Positions 11,026-21,791 of a DNA stretch of 64,000 nt are shown here, piece by piece (position 1 is the first letter of the stretch; the number at the start of each line of letters is the position of its first letter). The notes under the pieces were generated by a model. It ran no database searches. It had not been told where the DNA came from and saw only the letters and a list, made by a program, of their open reading frames with translations. The position numbers and the translations under genes are program-made. The DNA is from Diadema setosum (taxonomy: Eukaryota > Echinodermata > Echinoidea > Diadematoida > Diadematidae): contig CM067070.1 in the NCBI GenBank assembly GCA_033980235.1, positions 26,380,627 through 26,444,626 of the forward strand. The letters run 5' to 3'.

Positions 11026-13448
11026 ATGGGTCAAAAATCTCCAGAATTTGAAAGGCACGGCTCAGATACAGGTTGTGCGTGTGATTCATTTGATCTTCGA
11101 AGCATTAATCATTCTATAAATGAAGGTATAAACGTTCCATTTAATGAGATTGAAATTGGATCTTTAGTGAGAAAATTGAAAACCAGTAAAGCACATGGTA
11201 TTGATAATGTTTTGAATGAGTTTTTTAAAAGTTGTCCTGATATTGTACTAAGTGCTATAGTCAAATAATTTAATCTGGTCTTAAACACTGGTTTTGTTCC
11301 TGCTAACTGGGCTATAGGCATTGTTGTCCCCATTTATAAGAATAAAGGTTTTATAGACGACCCCAACAACTACCGTGGTATAACACTTTTGAGTTGTATT
11401 GGTAAGCTATTTACAGAAGCATCAATGTTCGGCTTACTTGCTACCTTGAAAGCATGGGTATATTAGGAGACGAACAAGCCGGTTTTCGATCCGGACATTC
11501 GACTATTGATCATGTTTTCGTTTTGTACTCCTTAATTGAACTATATTTGTCAAAGGGAAAAAGATTGTATTGCGCATTTGTGGCACTACCAAAAGGCATT
11601 TGATCTGGTTGATAGGTCCTCCTTATGGTCTAAATTAATAGCAAACGGTGTAAATGGTAACATTATGACAGTGATATATAACATGTATAATACTGCAAAG
11701 TCCTGTGTTAGAATAAAAAAAAAAATGTCCTGTCGGTGCTCTTTGACTGTAATATTGGTGTTCGCCAGGGAGATAATTTATCCCCACTTCTTTTTGCTAT
11801 TTATCTTAATGATCTTGAATATTTTTTGAGTCGTCGCTATAAGGGTCTGGACTATGTGGCTGAACAAATAAGAACAAACTTAAGCGATGATGATGTTGAG
11901 GTTTATTTACGAATGTTCATATTGTTATATGCAGACGACACCATTGTAATGGCTGAAAATCCAGATGACCTTCAAAATGCTTTGAATGCATTGTATGAAT
12001 ATTGCAATTTATGGCTTCTTACAGTTAACAATGCACTAAGACTAAGGTTATGGTATTCTCTGGAGGGAAAAATTAGAAATAAACCTGTTTTTACTTTCGG
12101 AGAGAGAGTTCTTGATATTGTTGATGATTATGTTTACTTAGGGGTGACCATGAATTATAACGGCCGTTTTAGTAAAGCAATTTCTAAACAAGTTTGTAAA
12201 GCAAAAAGAGTTATGTTTAGTGTTCTCAATAAAATACAGAAATTCAATTTGTTTGTTGACATTGCGTGTGAATTATTTGACAAATTAATTGTCCCGATAG
12301 CATTGTATGGCAGTGGAGTGTGGGGGTTTGAGGACATTAATCAAATAGATATTTTTCATAGGAAATTTCTGAGAAATATTCTGGGAGTAAATAAATCAAC
12401 AGCAAGCTGTATTGTTTATGGAGAAACAGGAAGTTTGGCTCAGTCGGTAGCGCGTCTGCCTCACGATCACGCGGCCCGGGTTCGAACCCGAGTCTGGACT
12501 GAGCAATGTTGTGGTAAGCATACCGTCCCCTCTAGCAAGAGGCAAAACACTCTGTCCCTCGGATAGGACATAAAATGGAGGTCCGGTGTACGAGAGAGTA
12601 ACAACTCAAGCAAGTAAAAGGTCCCGCTTCATTCATTCATCGCAAAGAGCAGGGTGTTTAACCCGGTGAAGTGGTCCCACCTCACATCCAACTGGACCCC
12701 ATGGAAGACCAGCTTAACGTAGCTGAATATGGGCTATCCAGCCATCTTCTCAGATGGAAAATGAACAAACAAACAAACGTTCAAGCACTGTCAACATGAG
12801 GATGTTAAATTTCTGGTGTAGATTACTTTCTGGCAAGCAAACAAAATTATCATGTATGATATATAGATTATTAATAAAAATGCATGAAGATGTTGATAAT
12901 TTTTTTTCACTCTAAAGATGGATTGCAAAAATTAAATCCATTCTAGAAAACAGTGGCCTAGGAAGTATTTTGTTGAATCAAGGCTATGTCAATACTGTAT
13001 GGATCCAGAAAACTTTGGAGTTGCGAATGAAGGACATAGATACTCAAAATTGGTACAGTGATGTCAATACAAATGGTCAATGTACATATTAAAGAACCAT
13101 ATGCATTTGGAGCCCTATCTGTTTCGACTTGATTATGTAAAATGGAGGAATCTCTGTAAATATCGTTGTGGAAATAGCCGCCTCCCTTGTGTTAAAGGCC
13201 GTTACACAGGTATTCCAAGAGCAGATAGGCTGTGCTCTCTCTGCAACTTGGACCTAGTTGGAGATGAATTTCATTATTTGTTTCAATGTACATGTTTTGA
13301 CTTGGAGAGGGAAGCTTATATTCCCTCTAAGTATCGAATCCGTCCAAACACCTTAAAAATGTCACTTTTGCTCAATACAAAAAAGGTAAAATTAGTGTCC
13401 AATCTTGCAAAGTTTATTAAAATTATCCTGCTCAAGTTAGGTAACTAA
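11026..13448 (+). pseudogene. Jockey/CR1-like reverse transcriptase pseudogene
   Basis: RT blocks occur in order across shifted frames: an N-terminal block at 11150-11250, NNYRGITLLSCIGKLF near 11365, QKAFDLVDRSSLW near 11590, GVRQGDNLSPLLFAIYLNDLEYF near 11757 (in part) and LLYADDTIVM near 11925. A maturase-like thumb region follows to 12430. After the SINE the C-terminal part resumes (12790-13448) with a Cys/His cluster, CSLCNLDLVGDEFHYLFQC, near 13235. Stops at 11266 and 12914 and several frameshifts kill it. The catalytic YADD box is still readable. It is an old copy, more decayed than the L1-like copies. Confidence 0.85.
12433..12778 (+). mobile_element. tRNA-derived SINE, copy 1
   Basis: The 5' part is tRNA-like, with box A tggctcagtcgg at 12436 and box B ggttcgaaccc at about 12479. 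It is followed by a unique body (accgtcccctctagcaagagg, then a region ending tctcagatggaaaa) and an (aaac)n tail. A second copy sits at 36834-37204 on the other strand. Copy 2 carries about 10 extra bases (around cattgatcac) in the tRNA-like region. It was transcribed by RNA polymerase III and mobilised by a LINE. It splits the LINE reading frame, so it is younger than the LINE. Confidence 0.9.
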
Positions 13449-13982
13449 ATCTAATTGGAACATGCCCATTTTTGTACTGGGATTGTGGTACTTCTCCTAT
13501 CTCTATGGCACGTCTTTACATTGTAACTATTTTGGAATGGTGCATTAACTATTCAATTCCTCACTTTTGGTATTCATCTGAAAATTCATGATCTTATTTT
13601 CCACTTACCATATACTGTATATGGGCAATTCCATGGGAATGTGGACATGGCACTAAAATTTCAAGTTTATCATATTGCAAAAGAATTACTCATTATGTAT
13701 TACCCATATATTGAAGTTGAAGAAACTCAAAGAATTATATCAATCGGTCAAATATTTCCCGAGAAACAGCTACAAATGTTCAAGACAATTTTTCAGTCAT
13801 CCAAATTGCTAAAATGCATGCTTAATTTGATATACATTTTTTTAATAGAAAAATTCTGCTAGCACTTCAGTTAATTCATTTTAAAGAAGCAAATTGGTTC
13901 TACTTCAGTCTCCCATGAGAAAATTTCTATGCCACCTTCAAAAAATTTTTATCACCACCTGAAAGTTCAGCCCTTGAGCCAT

Positions 13983-16191
13983 GTAACGCGAGTTACCGAA
14001 ACAAGAAATATTTTTCATTCTGAAGGAAGCAGTGGAGGTAATTTGTTGGGAATCATAATTTTCTAAATTCATCACACCCCGATACTGTACACAGGATGTT
14101 GACTTGAATAAACACTGTCATCACATTAAAAAATGTCAATGAAAAGTGTAACGCGAGTTACCATGTAACGCGAGTTACCGGTATGTAACGCGAGTTACCA
14201 ACTATAAACACAAGTTTCCACAAACGTAAGCAAATTTTAACACTTAATTGAGCTACATTGTGGTGAAAACAATCAAATCCGGTGTTATACACACTATGCT
14301 GGACTGAAACAAAGGAGGGTAGACTAATAAACTGTGATTGTATAATACTAGCATCAAGGCCACTGATCACATGCCACATTGAGGAGTCTAGCCAGGCTTT
14401 CACTGCATGTGTACATGTACATCCAGCAGTTAACGAGGTTAACCTTAAATTTATCTTCTGAAATTCCTGCATTAGTATTACAGAATGCTATAAAGCAGCG
14501 AGTGTTGGTTCTAATCCTTAGTCGGTGGTCTAGTGAGGATGACGCCTGTCCGGAGATCAGGAGGTTGTGGGTTCGAATCCGACCTGCTCAATTCATGTGT
14601 GCCCATGATTTCTTATCATGGCTACTAATAAAACACTGATCAATTCAGTGTTTATTTATGTTGATGTAGGGCAATTTGTCAATTAGTTGCAATAATAACA
14701 TCTCAACGAAAGAATTTCAAGACTTTGAATAATTACGCAACACCCGCTGCATGATATAAGGATTAGAACAAACACTTCCTGTCGGGCGGAAGTTCGGTGT
14801 TCTACACAGTAGTTCCGAGATGATGCCCGTCTGGAGATCAGGAGGTCTAAGTTCGAATACTGCTCGAGTATGTACGCCATGACTTTTTTTATCATGGCTA
14901 CTACTAGTGCTAGGGTAATAAGCCAGTTCGTAATTACACTGTAGCTCATCATCAGTACACATTGGTACAAATGACCTTTCTTTTTTCTCAGTTGGTTCGG
15001 CACTTCACTCTTTTTCAAAGCGGCATAATGCATAAAGCTTGCCCGACATAACAATTTATGGAATTCATGTTCAAAAAAAGAATGAACTTGCATTTGGATC
15101 AGGGGATCAGAACACTCCCATCAGTTTATAATTTAGCAAGCATCCATTTCATTGTTTTGTATTGAATGCAGTAACAGCTTATTTCCTTTTATATTGCAAA
15201 ATACCATTCTTGCTGTCAGGTGGATGTGCTGGCAAGCATCATTTTGATAAGGATCGCATGAATAATCATCGCATCACAGATGCTTTCTATCAGTGAATTT
15301 ACAAACCAAAATGCCTGTTGGTACAAATGAACTTTTTCTGCTCCGAATGCGCAAAGTGGAATTACGAACTGGTCTATTTGTCCATCAGTTGCAAAGAAAT
15401 TAGAGTTTTCACTCCTCAAAAAGACAGGACTTTAATTTTTGAAAGATTGTAGGCTTTTTTTTTTTTGTAAACTTGTCGATGGGGTTTGATACTTTTATGT
15501 TTTGCTTTTAAAAAATTTCAACATCTTTCATTTTTACACTCTGAAAATTATGTACTTATACACCTAAATCATCTGGGTATATATTGAAACATATTCAGGG
15601 TCTCTATGAGGAGTGAAGCTCTTTTTAGTCTTAAACACATTCTTCTCTATCAATTGGGTTGATTAGTAAAATATTTAACATTTATTCATTTTACTATCTA
15701 CTAAGCATCTCTCAAAATATTCAACACAAGATTCAGTGCCATCAGAACAGTTGTATGTTATCAATTTGTGTCACCCTGTGTTAGTGGACATAATGTAACG
15801 CGAGTTACCGTAACGCGAGTTACCGATATAAAGGCTCCCTACAATTTACCAGGTCACTGTTACTCAACTTTGATAGTGTTAATTCATGAGTCCTAACCCA
15901 CTATCAATTCAAGGTAGGAAAACTTTTATCAAGATTGTCTAGTATGAGGAGACTTTCCAAAAAGAGGCCTTTATAGAATTGACCATGTCCTTTTTGTGTA
16001 ACGCGAGTTACCAAAATCAAATGATTCAAGAATCCCAACATGTTTGTCCTTTATTTTTCTTTTTGGATTCATTCAGTTGGTGTATGTCTACTTAACCAAT
16101 GATGAAAAAAGTAACTTGTGGATCCTTCCAATTACAAAGATATCGGCACATTATCCCATAAATGTACCCATTATTTGTAACGCGAGTTACC
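13983..16191 (+). repeat. Eight copies of gtaacgcgagttacc
   Basis: Perfect 15-mers start at 13983, 14148, 14165, 14185, 15795, 15810, 15998 and 16177, all in the same orientation. The core gtaac-gcga-gttac is an inverted repeat with 5-bp arms. They group toward the two ends of the enclosing TIR element, and the last one lies two bases inside the right TIR. I see no copy elsewhere in the window. Subterminal transposase-binding repeats are the simplest reading. CpG content is high relative to the surroundings. Confidence 0.9.
14519..14650 (+). mobile_element. tRNA-like SINE remnant, family 2
   Basis: A tRNA-like segment with tggtctagtgagg (box A-like), an anticodon-arm-like stretch around cctgtccggagatcagg and box B gggttcgaatcc is followed by a tail ending aaacactgatcaattcagtg. 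A more decayed relative lies at about 14800-14900, and an inverted relative at 61197-61300. The stretch gtagggcaatttgtcaat follows at 14668 and also borders the 61-kb copy. It is not a functional tRNA gene: the acceptor stem does not close. Confidence 0.65.
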
Positions 16192-16712
16192 GTGGAATTG
16201 CCCATATGCCTAAATACTTTATCCATGTATTTTGGAAATGGAATGATATCTTTGTAGCTGTCAAATGATTAGCTGAATTTTGAAAGCTAGTAACAGATTT
16301 ATAGCCTAATTACTACAATCCTACAACTCACCACCTTTTCTTTTTACACGACTGTTTGAAATATGGTACACTACAGAACTACAGTGGTAGCTTGTTACAG
16401 CGAGGTCTTCTGGACCTGGAAATTTTGTTGTGTGTGTGTACATGCATAATTATAGGAATACATGTTTATATGCTAAAGTATATACACACATATGGGTGTA
16501 CATGGGTACCTTGACGTCCTTTTTGTGTCAGGCATCCCTTTGCATCGTGTTTTCAATGTACTTTATGATTATCATATTTGTGCATACATGTATGTATATA
16601 TGTTAACATCATGTCTGTTGTATTTTACTGTTACAAAGACATTGTAAATTTCTCATACTCCGAAAGGGGTCGCTAGAAACTGTTCAAATAAACTTCAAAC
16701 TTCAAACTTCAA

Positions 16713-18077
16713 ACAAGAAGAATTGCACGTAGTCTCTAATTATAAACTCCAGTTTCCTTGGCGTTTACGCGTACGCGTACGCTAGCGCTGTGCCATTGTC
16801 ATCACAGAAATCTGTGGTGCGATCAAAGAGATTTTTCTCCTCCCCACCACTAGAGGGCGGACTCTACAATGGAGTCAGTGATCTCATGGGGGCCGCCATA
16901 GCTCACTTAACAATGGCGGACTTTGCGTACTATGTATACATTTCTACAGCGCGTATTACGCGAACTTCTGAACTTTTACGCGAGTACGCACTTGATTTTG
17001 GCTGCTCCTCGGTTGCTCGTTTGCTAGCGTGTAAGCACGAGGGGTGAGCCTACCGTTGTACCGCCTCGTTGTCATCCAATGCTCCCCTTGCGCTCACAAA
17101 ACAATAGTACAGGGCGTATGAAGACTCCGCACTCTAGCAGTCACTGGGGAAAATCTCTTTGGGTGCGATGGCGTGTGCGTACGTGTGTGTAGCTTCACTA
17201 CATTGGGAGGGGTTCCATCCTGTAAACGCACTTGTTGCATCACCGGCACACGACCAGTCGTCCGGAGCATAATGAAACACTGTCTCACTCGTTGTTGGCT
17301 TGAACCAATAATTCAGGCCTGTTCTGATTTAATGATCGATTCATCAAAACATTCCTTGAAGAATCACATTTGAACTTAAATACACCAATGTGTATCCAAA
17401 GTGATGTGATGTGAACTCGTGGTTCGAACGCGTGATGAAGTGGTGTGATAAAGTGTCGGGATGAAGTGTTGCAAAGAAGTGTCATGAATAAGCGTCTCAT
17501 GGGTAAAGTGTCCTAAAAATGGTTTACTGTAACAAAGGAATATACATGTATAAACACTTTAATTACACTGTAAATCCTACTAAATAATTATGGCACATAA
17601 GCGTCGTTATAGCTCACCTTGCGTATACTTGGCTATTTACTAATAAACATTACTTGATTATAGTACAGTAGTTAATGAACATAAACATATCACTTGAACT
17701 GAATGATATTTACAATGAAATCGGACAAAGTCTTATTACTTCATCATTCTGAAGGGTTTACACCTCGTAACCTTCTACTAGTTATTATGTACTATACCTG
17801 TCTAGGTGATGTGAACGGAGTGTTTATCATCATTGCATACTGAACAGTCATAACAATGCATGAAATTATGTGTGTGTGAATCTCCTTCAAATAATTGAGA
17901 TTTAACATACAAATTGCTGTAAAGCTTTACTACTAAAACTGTAAAATTAACTATACATACTTTTAATTATATCAAGTCATGACGACAACAAACATTTCTT
18001 CTTATATCACAGTTGAGTTAGAACAATCATTGATATGTGGCTGAAATAACAAGTATTAAACTTCTATCTCAACTTAC
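16713..18077. other. No gene recognised
   Basis: The 16750-17300 part is relatively CpG-rich (acgcgtacgcgtacgc near 16768) and could be promoter-like or a MITE. Around 17415-17500 there is a loose repeat of gatgaagtgt-type words. The remainder is AT-rich. Downstream exons of the minus-strand THAP gene could lie here, but I could not identify one. Confidence 0.4.
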
Positions 18078-18210
18078 CAACTGTTTGAGAACCCCAGTCA
18101 ATTGTTGCCATACAGTCCCATACTGTAATTTGCAGCCTCCACTGCTTCGTTGGTTCTGACTGTCTTCTATCACCGATAGCTGCACAGTGAAGAAGTGTCA
18201 GAGGTTTTGC
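18078..18210 (-). CDS. Candidate exon 2 of THAP-domain gene
   Basis: On the minus strand a 133-bp open segment is bounded by an acceptor (ttttaaacag before 18210) and a donor (gtaag after 18078). It reads in phase 0 from the acceptor, beginning AKPLTLLHCAAIGDRRQ and ending near WGSQTVG. The proposed THAP exon also ends in phase 0 (354 bp, 118 codons), so the two join in frame. I recognise no domain in it. It leaves in phase 1, and no following exon was found toward lower coordinates. The support is splice signals and frame only. Confidence 0.5.
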
Positions 18211-19165
18211 CTGTTTAAAACCAATTCTCCCTTTTCTCTATACAAAATATATCAAAAAGGGATTCTAGAAGTGAAACTACTTGACACAGTGCCGACAGTG
18301 GCGCTAAGTGCACTAGGTCGGGCAGAGTCCCCTTAGTGATCTGTCATCTTGACACGGTTAGTCCTCTTTTGACCTGTGCCATAACCCTTATGACCCGCGT
18401 TTCTCTATGAATATATTCATACTATATACAACTACATATCAGTTCTCCTCTACTGACATCTCATTATTGTGAATGAGTGTAGGCATTATAAGTCAAATAC
18501 AGAGGAAAAATCACACTCCTGCCGCTACAGTGTGTAATCAATGCAGCTCAACCTCAATTGGCAAAGTGTAGGTACTGCTTCAAGTAACGGAGGAATTTCG
18601 TAAATTGCAGCAGAAGTACAACATATCAGGTACGGTTTAGGAATTATTTTAAGAAACTAAGACCTATTTTGAAGATGATCTAGATAACAAAGCCGCTTTA
18701 GGCCTACTTCAACCCTGGACCCCCTTCTCTCGCAGTTCTAGGTTGTGTAGCTTGCTCGGAGGAATCAACAACGGCGAATACACGGTGGCCTATCTACATT
18801 ACACAGTGCAGCGGTGTCGTTCGCTACGCCCTGCATGCACTGCTGCACTGCCGCACTGCCACGGCCTAGAACTAACGCTAAGCCTCCACAATTCCATAAT
18901 TTCCATTTCCATCTAACTCAATCTGGCCAAACATTGGACTTATCGTTTTTATATTCATGTACTCAATTGTCAGGCTTACGTCGTGTCCGAAATCGTGCAT
19001 GCACTTGCAAGAAGATTGCGAACCCATCATGATAGTCTAAAGGGGGCCGCTGCGCGCTCAAGACTAATCTTACCAACGGTGCAACAACAAGACAACGTGA
19101 TTTCAGTCGGACAGGGCTGAAGAAAAAGTAATCAAATAATGCAAATTATTCATTAATTCACTCAC

Positions 19166-19519
19166 TCTTTTCGATTCCAACGTAGAAATATGTGTCAACG
19201 TTGATTCCCGTGAAGCTGTAGATGATCTGTGCTTAAAAACTGACGGGACAGCGCTTTCTTTTAACTTCTTTCTCTCCTTCAATCCCGTCAGCTTCGCTCT
19301 CATGTCGAGCTCCCAATCACTTTCAACGAAGTGGTCGCAACAAATTACGTCGTGTCGACTCCATTTATATTTTGCATTTAGAAATTTTTCGACTGTAATA
19401 GCAGCAGCCCACTTGCTAAGTAATTCAGGATACATTTCCTTGTTTGGAATCGTGTGAAAATTCTTGAAAAGGCCTCTGCCGGAGACATTCTGGCAGCCGA
19501 ATGCTTGGCAGTAGACCAT
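19166..19519 (-). CDS. THAP-domain protein, first coding exon
   Basis: The exon encodes an N-terminal THAP zinc finger, a DNA-binding domain found in cellular transcription regulators and in P-element-type transposases. From the Met at 19519, Cys4 and Cys9 form the first ligand pair, Trp37 is the conserved core Trp, Cys60-x2-His63 completes the C2CH site, and AVPSVF (residues 90-95) is the diagnostic AVPTIF-like end. I chose this Met because THAP domains begin within a few residues of the first Cys. An upstream in-frame Met at 19579 would add 20 residues. A donor gtgagt follows residue 118, and a phase-compatible exon lies at 18078-18210. The CACTA-like element ends about 190 bp upstream of the start. 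Host gene or domesticated transposon cannot be told apart here. Confidence 0.82.
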
Positions 19520-20055
19520 CGTGTCAGCTGTCTGCTCCCGCTCTCTATTAACTTTACGTGTGTATTGCATACATTGCATTCAGTCGCGCACATCCGGGAA
19601 CTTCAGTTCAGTATTCCGCAAAAACGTCACACCTTCACAGGGGTGCGTGAATTCGGCCGTCAAAATGGCGACCTCCAGTGTGATGCACCAGCAGACGACA
19701 TGTTACACTTTTCACACTAAGAAATCAGGGTTCAAAATTGAACCTCTAGGCGTGATGCAATAGCAGCACCCCTTTTCCCTCAAAATTTGAACCCCTGTCT
19801 AGGGTTCAATTTTGAATTCCATAAAAATGAACCCTCTGAGTTCAAATCTGAACCTCAAGGTTTATTTTTTGCACCCAGGCAGGTTAAAAATTGAACCTCT
19901 GAAGGATACATTGTTTAACCTCAAGGTTGTAAAAAGGTTTATTCTTCCACCCAAAAGGGTTAATTCTTGAACTTTTCAGATATCAAAATTGAACCCTTTG
20001 CGGTGCATGTACGCTCCCTGGTTTTTAGTTTTCCTCCTTAATGGGTTACATATAT

Positions 20056-20060
<5 letters not shown>

Positions 20061-20092
<32 letters not shown>
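20061..20092. repeat. (TA)n microsatellite
   Basis: TA run of about 32 bp inside the CACTA-like element, with further tatata-rich sequence to about 20160. Confidence 0.95.
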
Positions 20093-20095
<3 letters not shown>

Positions 20096-21629
20096 CATGT
20101 ATTAAATAGACATATATATAATATACAGTATTACATACAATATTATATATATTATATATCCTGCTGAAATAATGGAGATGTTCAAGCTTAAAGTACAGCA
20201 CAGTGTTCACAGTTGTTCAATCAAACACATACTCCTTAGCAATGCCACCGATGTTCTGCCATCTGGATGAAATATATGCCAATGAAGAACAGGTGAAGTC
20301 AAAATTACTTGTGGGAGCCATCAACCCTCTCCATGAAAAAGGCCATACTGATCATGTACAGAGTTTTCACATTCAATGCAAAAATGCAGATTAACCTTGA
20401 ACTGGGAACAACTGTGGATTGAGAGAAGAGAGATGACCAGTCCAGTCGTATACTGGGACAAATGTCTTGTCCAGGATCATCCTCCATTTATGTTGATGCA
20501 GTGACTGCATCAGCAATTCGGTACAGCGTATTTGGCCCAGTATACACTGGACTCCTGTTATAATGAGGTCCTCAGGGCCTACAGTTTTCTTTCGTTTTAT
20601 CAAAGTTTTGTTACAACCAAACAAGTAAACAATAAAGCAACAAATGTAGAGCCAATAACATTATGGCCTCAATTTCAATTTTGTTGTAACGTTATTTATT
20701 AGAACATGAGTGCACTGTGTGTATGTATAAAGATTGATGCATTAAAGAGTTCCATAAATAATACATCTGAACATACAATGCAAAAAAAAAAAATGAGGCA
20801 CAGCAGTTTCGTGATCAACTCACAGTATTGTTCTTTGGCAGATCCATTACAGGTCAGTTGCAGGTTAGGTGGCAGCGACATATGGCAGCAGACCTTTCCG
20901 GACTTTGCGAAATGTTGGCAAGGTTTATTTCTTCCTTGGCGTTGTAGTGTTGCGTTTCCTGCGTTAAATCTATTAAGTACAAAAGTAAACCAAATACATG
21001 GTATGTCATCTTTGATAATCCAACTAAAAAACAACAGTAATGTAGAGCTGTGCAAGAAAGAATTGGATGCTATACATATGGCCACAGGAACCAGGGGGAC
21101 TCGGGCCCCTACTTTTTCGGCACCATACAAAGGAAAACATTATAACGTGTCCCCACTTCGGGTCCCAATCCCCCCCCCCAACTTTCTTTACCCGAAAGTG
21201 TGTAAGTGGCACTAGAAAGAAATACATGTAGATAAAAACCTCGAAGTGTGAGCACCATAAGGATCTGTTTTTGCGCTGAATACTTTTTTGTTTTGTTTTG
21301 TTGGTGTTTTTTTTTTTTTTTTTTTTTTTTGCTTGTAAGCTGAAACCTGGAAGTGGCACCAGAAGTTGCATTCGCGGCCTTTTTTTTTTTTTTTTTTTTT
21401 GCTTGTTATCTCATGAAACTAGGAAGTCCCCCCCCCCTTTTGAAAACCTTCCGCCAACAGTGAAACAAAGACTCTGCATGGCATACTGCAATTAATCTTA
21501 CAAGATTAACCATACCATCTTTGCAACTCTTACAGATAATTAATGCTGCATTTGCAACATTCATAAGAAAACAGTTTTTATATCAAAGGGAGCAAATGTG
21601 CATTTTCCTGGCCTGCAGAGAAAACTCAC

Positions 21630-21791
21630 CTTTGCCTTGGTGTCACAAGTAGAGAAGAAGCTTTGACATCAGGTTTCATACCGAGAATACTCCCAGGGAG
21701 TAGGATGCAATTCAGCGCAGCATAGTCCATAATGAAACAAACAACATCCTTCATTTGCTGTAAGGACAAGGATGTTTCAAACACCTTTGAC
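21630..21791 (-). CDS. Candidate exon, possibly transposon protein
   Basis: On the minus strand a 162-bp segment is open throughout and bounded by a strong acceptor (polypyrimidine tract of ttctttcttcag type, before 21791) and a donor gtgag after 21630. It encodes a stretch containing QQMKDVVCFIMDYAALNCIL followed by LPGSILGMKPDVK. The LPG-x-GxK pattern reminds me of uncharacterised transposon-encoded proteins in fish and invertebrates, but that is memory, not a search. It enters in phase 1 and leaves with two bases of a codon. An acceptor near 21044 could give the next exon, but this is not secure. It sits inside the CACTA-like element and may be its own gene. Confidence 0.5.

Larger units (their letters stand above)
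13623..16203. mobile_element. Non-autonomous TIR element with clustered 15-mers
   Basis: It begins gggcaattcca and ends tggaattgccc. The TIR extends imperfectly to about 17 bp (gggcaattccatgggaa against gggcaattccacggtaa). A 4-bp ATAT duplication flanks it (13619-13622 and 16204-16207). The 2.58-kb interior has no transposase. It holds eight same-orientation copies of gtaacgcgagttacc and two tRNA-like SINE remnants. It interrupts the presumed 3' UTR of the LINE that starts near 10990. The superfamily is uncertain. A 4-bp duplication is seen in Chapaev- and Academ-type elements, but no protein is available to decide. Confidence 0.7.
10990..16712 (+). mobile_element. Composite Jockey-like LINE with two nested insertions
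   Basis: The RT coding remnant (11026-13448) is followed by non-coding sequence to 13618, then by the nested 13623-16203 TIR element. Sequence then resumes at 16208 and ends at 16712 in ataaacttcaaacttcaaac, a short tandem tail typical of some CR1/Jockey-type LINE 3' ends. A SINE interrupts the ORF at 12433-12778. That the 16208-16712 part is the same element's 3' UTR is my inference, from continuity across the nested element and from the tail. The 5' half (endonuclease) is missing. Confidence 0.6.

Noticed and set aside
12436..12510. Functional tRNA gene
   Set aside because: Boxes A and B are present, but the acceptor and anticodon stems do not close. The segment continues into a SINE body and has a second, dispersed copy.
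12420..12566. C-terminal extension of the LINE RT reading
   Set aside because: From about 12433 it reads through the SINE, so the extra residues are not part of the RT.
14148..14199. CRISPR-like array of gtaacgcgagttacc
   Set aside because: The repeats are 15 bp with spacers of only 2-5 bp in this group and very uneven spacing elsewhere, in eukaryotic DNA without cas genes.
14520..14590. Functional tRNA gene
   Set aside because: It is tRNA-like only. Related degraded copies with a shared tail show it is a SINE.
16790..17047. 85-codon ORF in a CpG-rich patch
   Set aside because: It has no domain, splice context or codon signal. The base composition alone explains the open stretch.
21298..21495. 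Phe-rich ORF
   Set aside because: It is the translation of poly-T tracts in a MITE-like insert.
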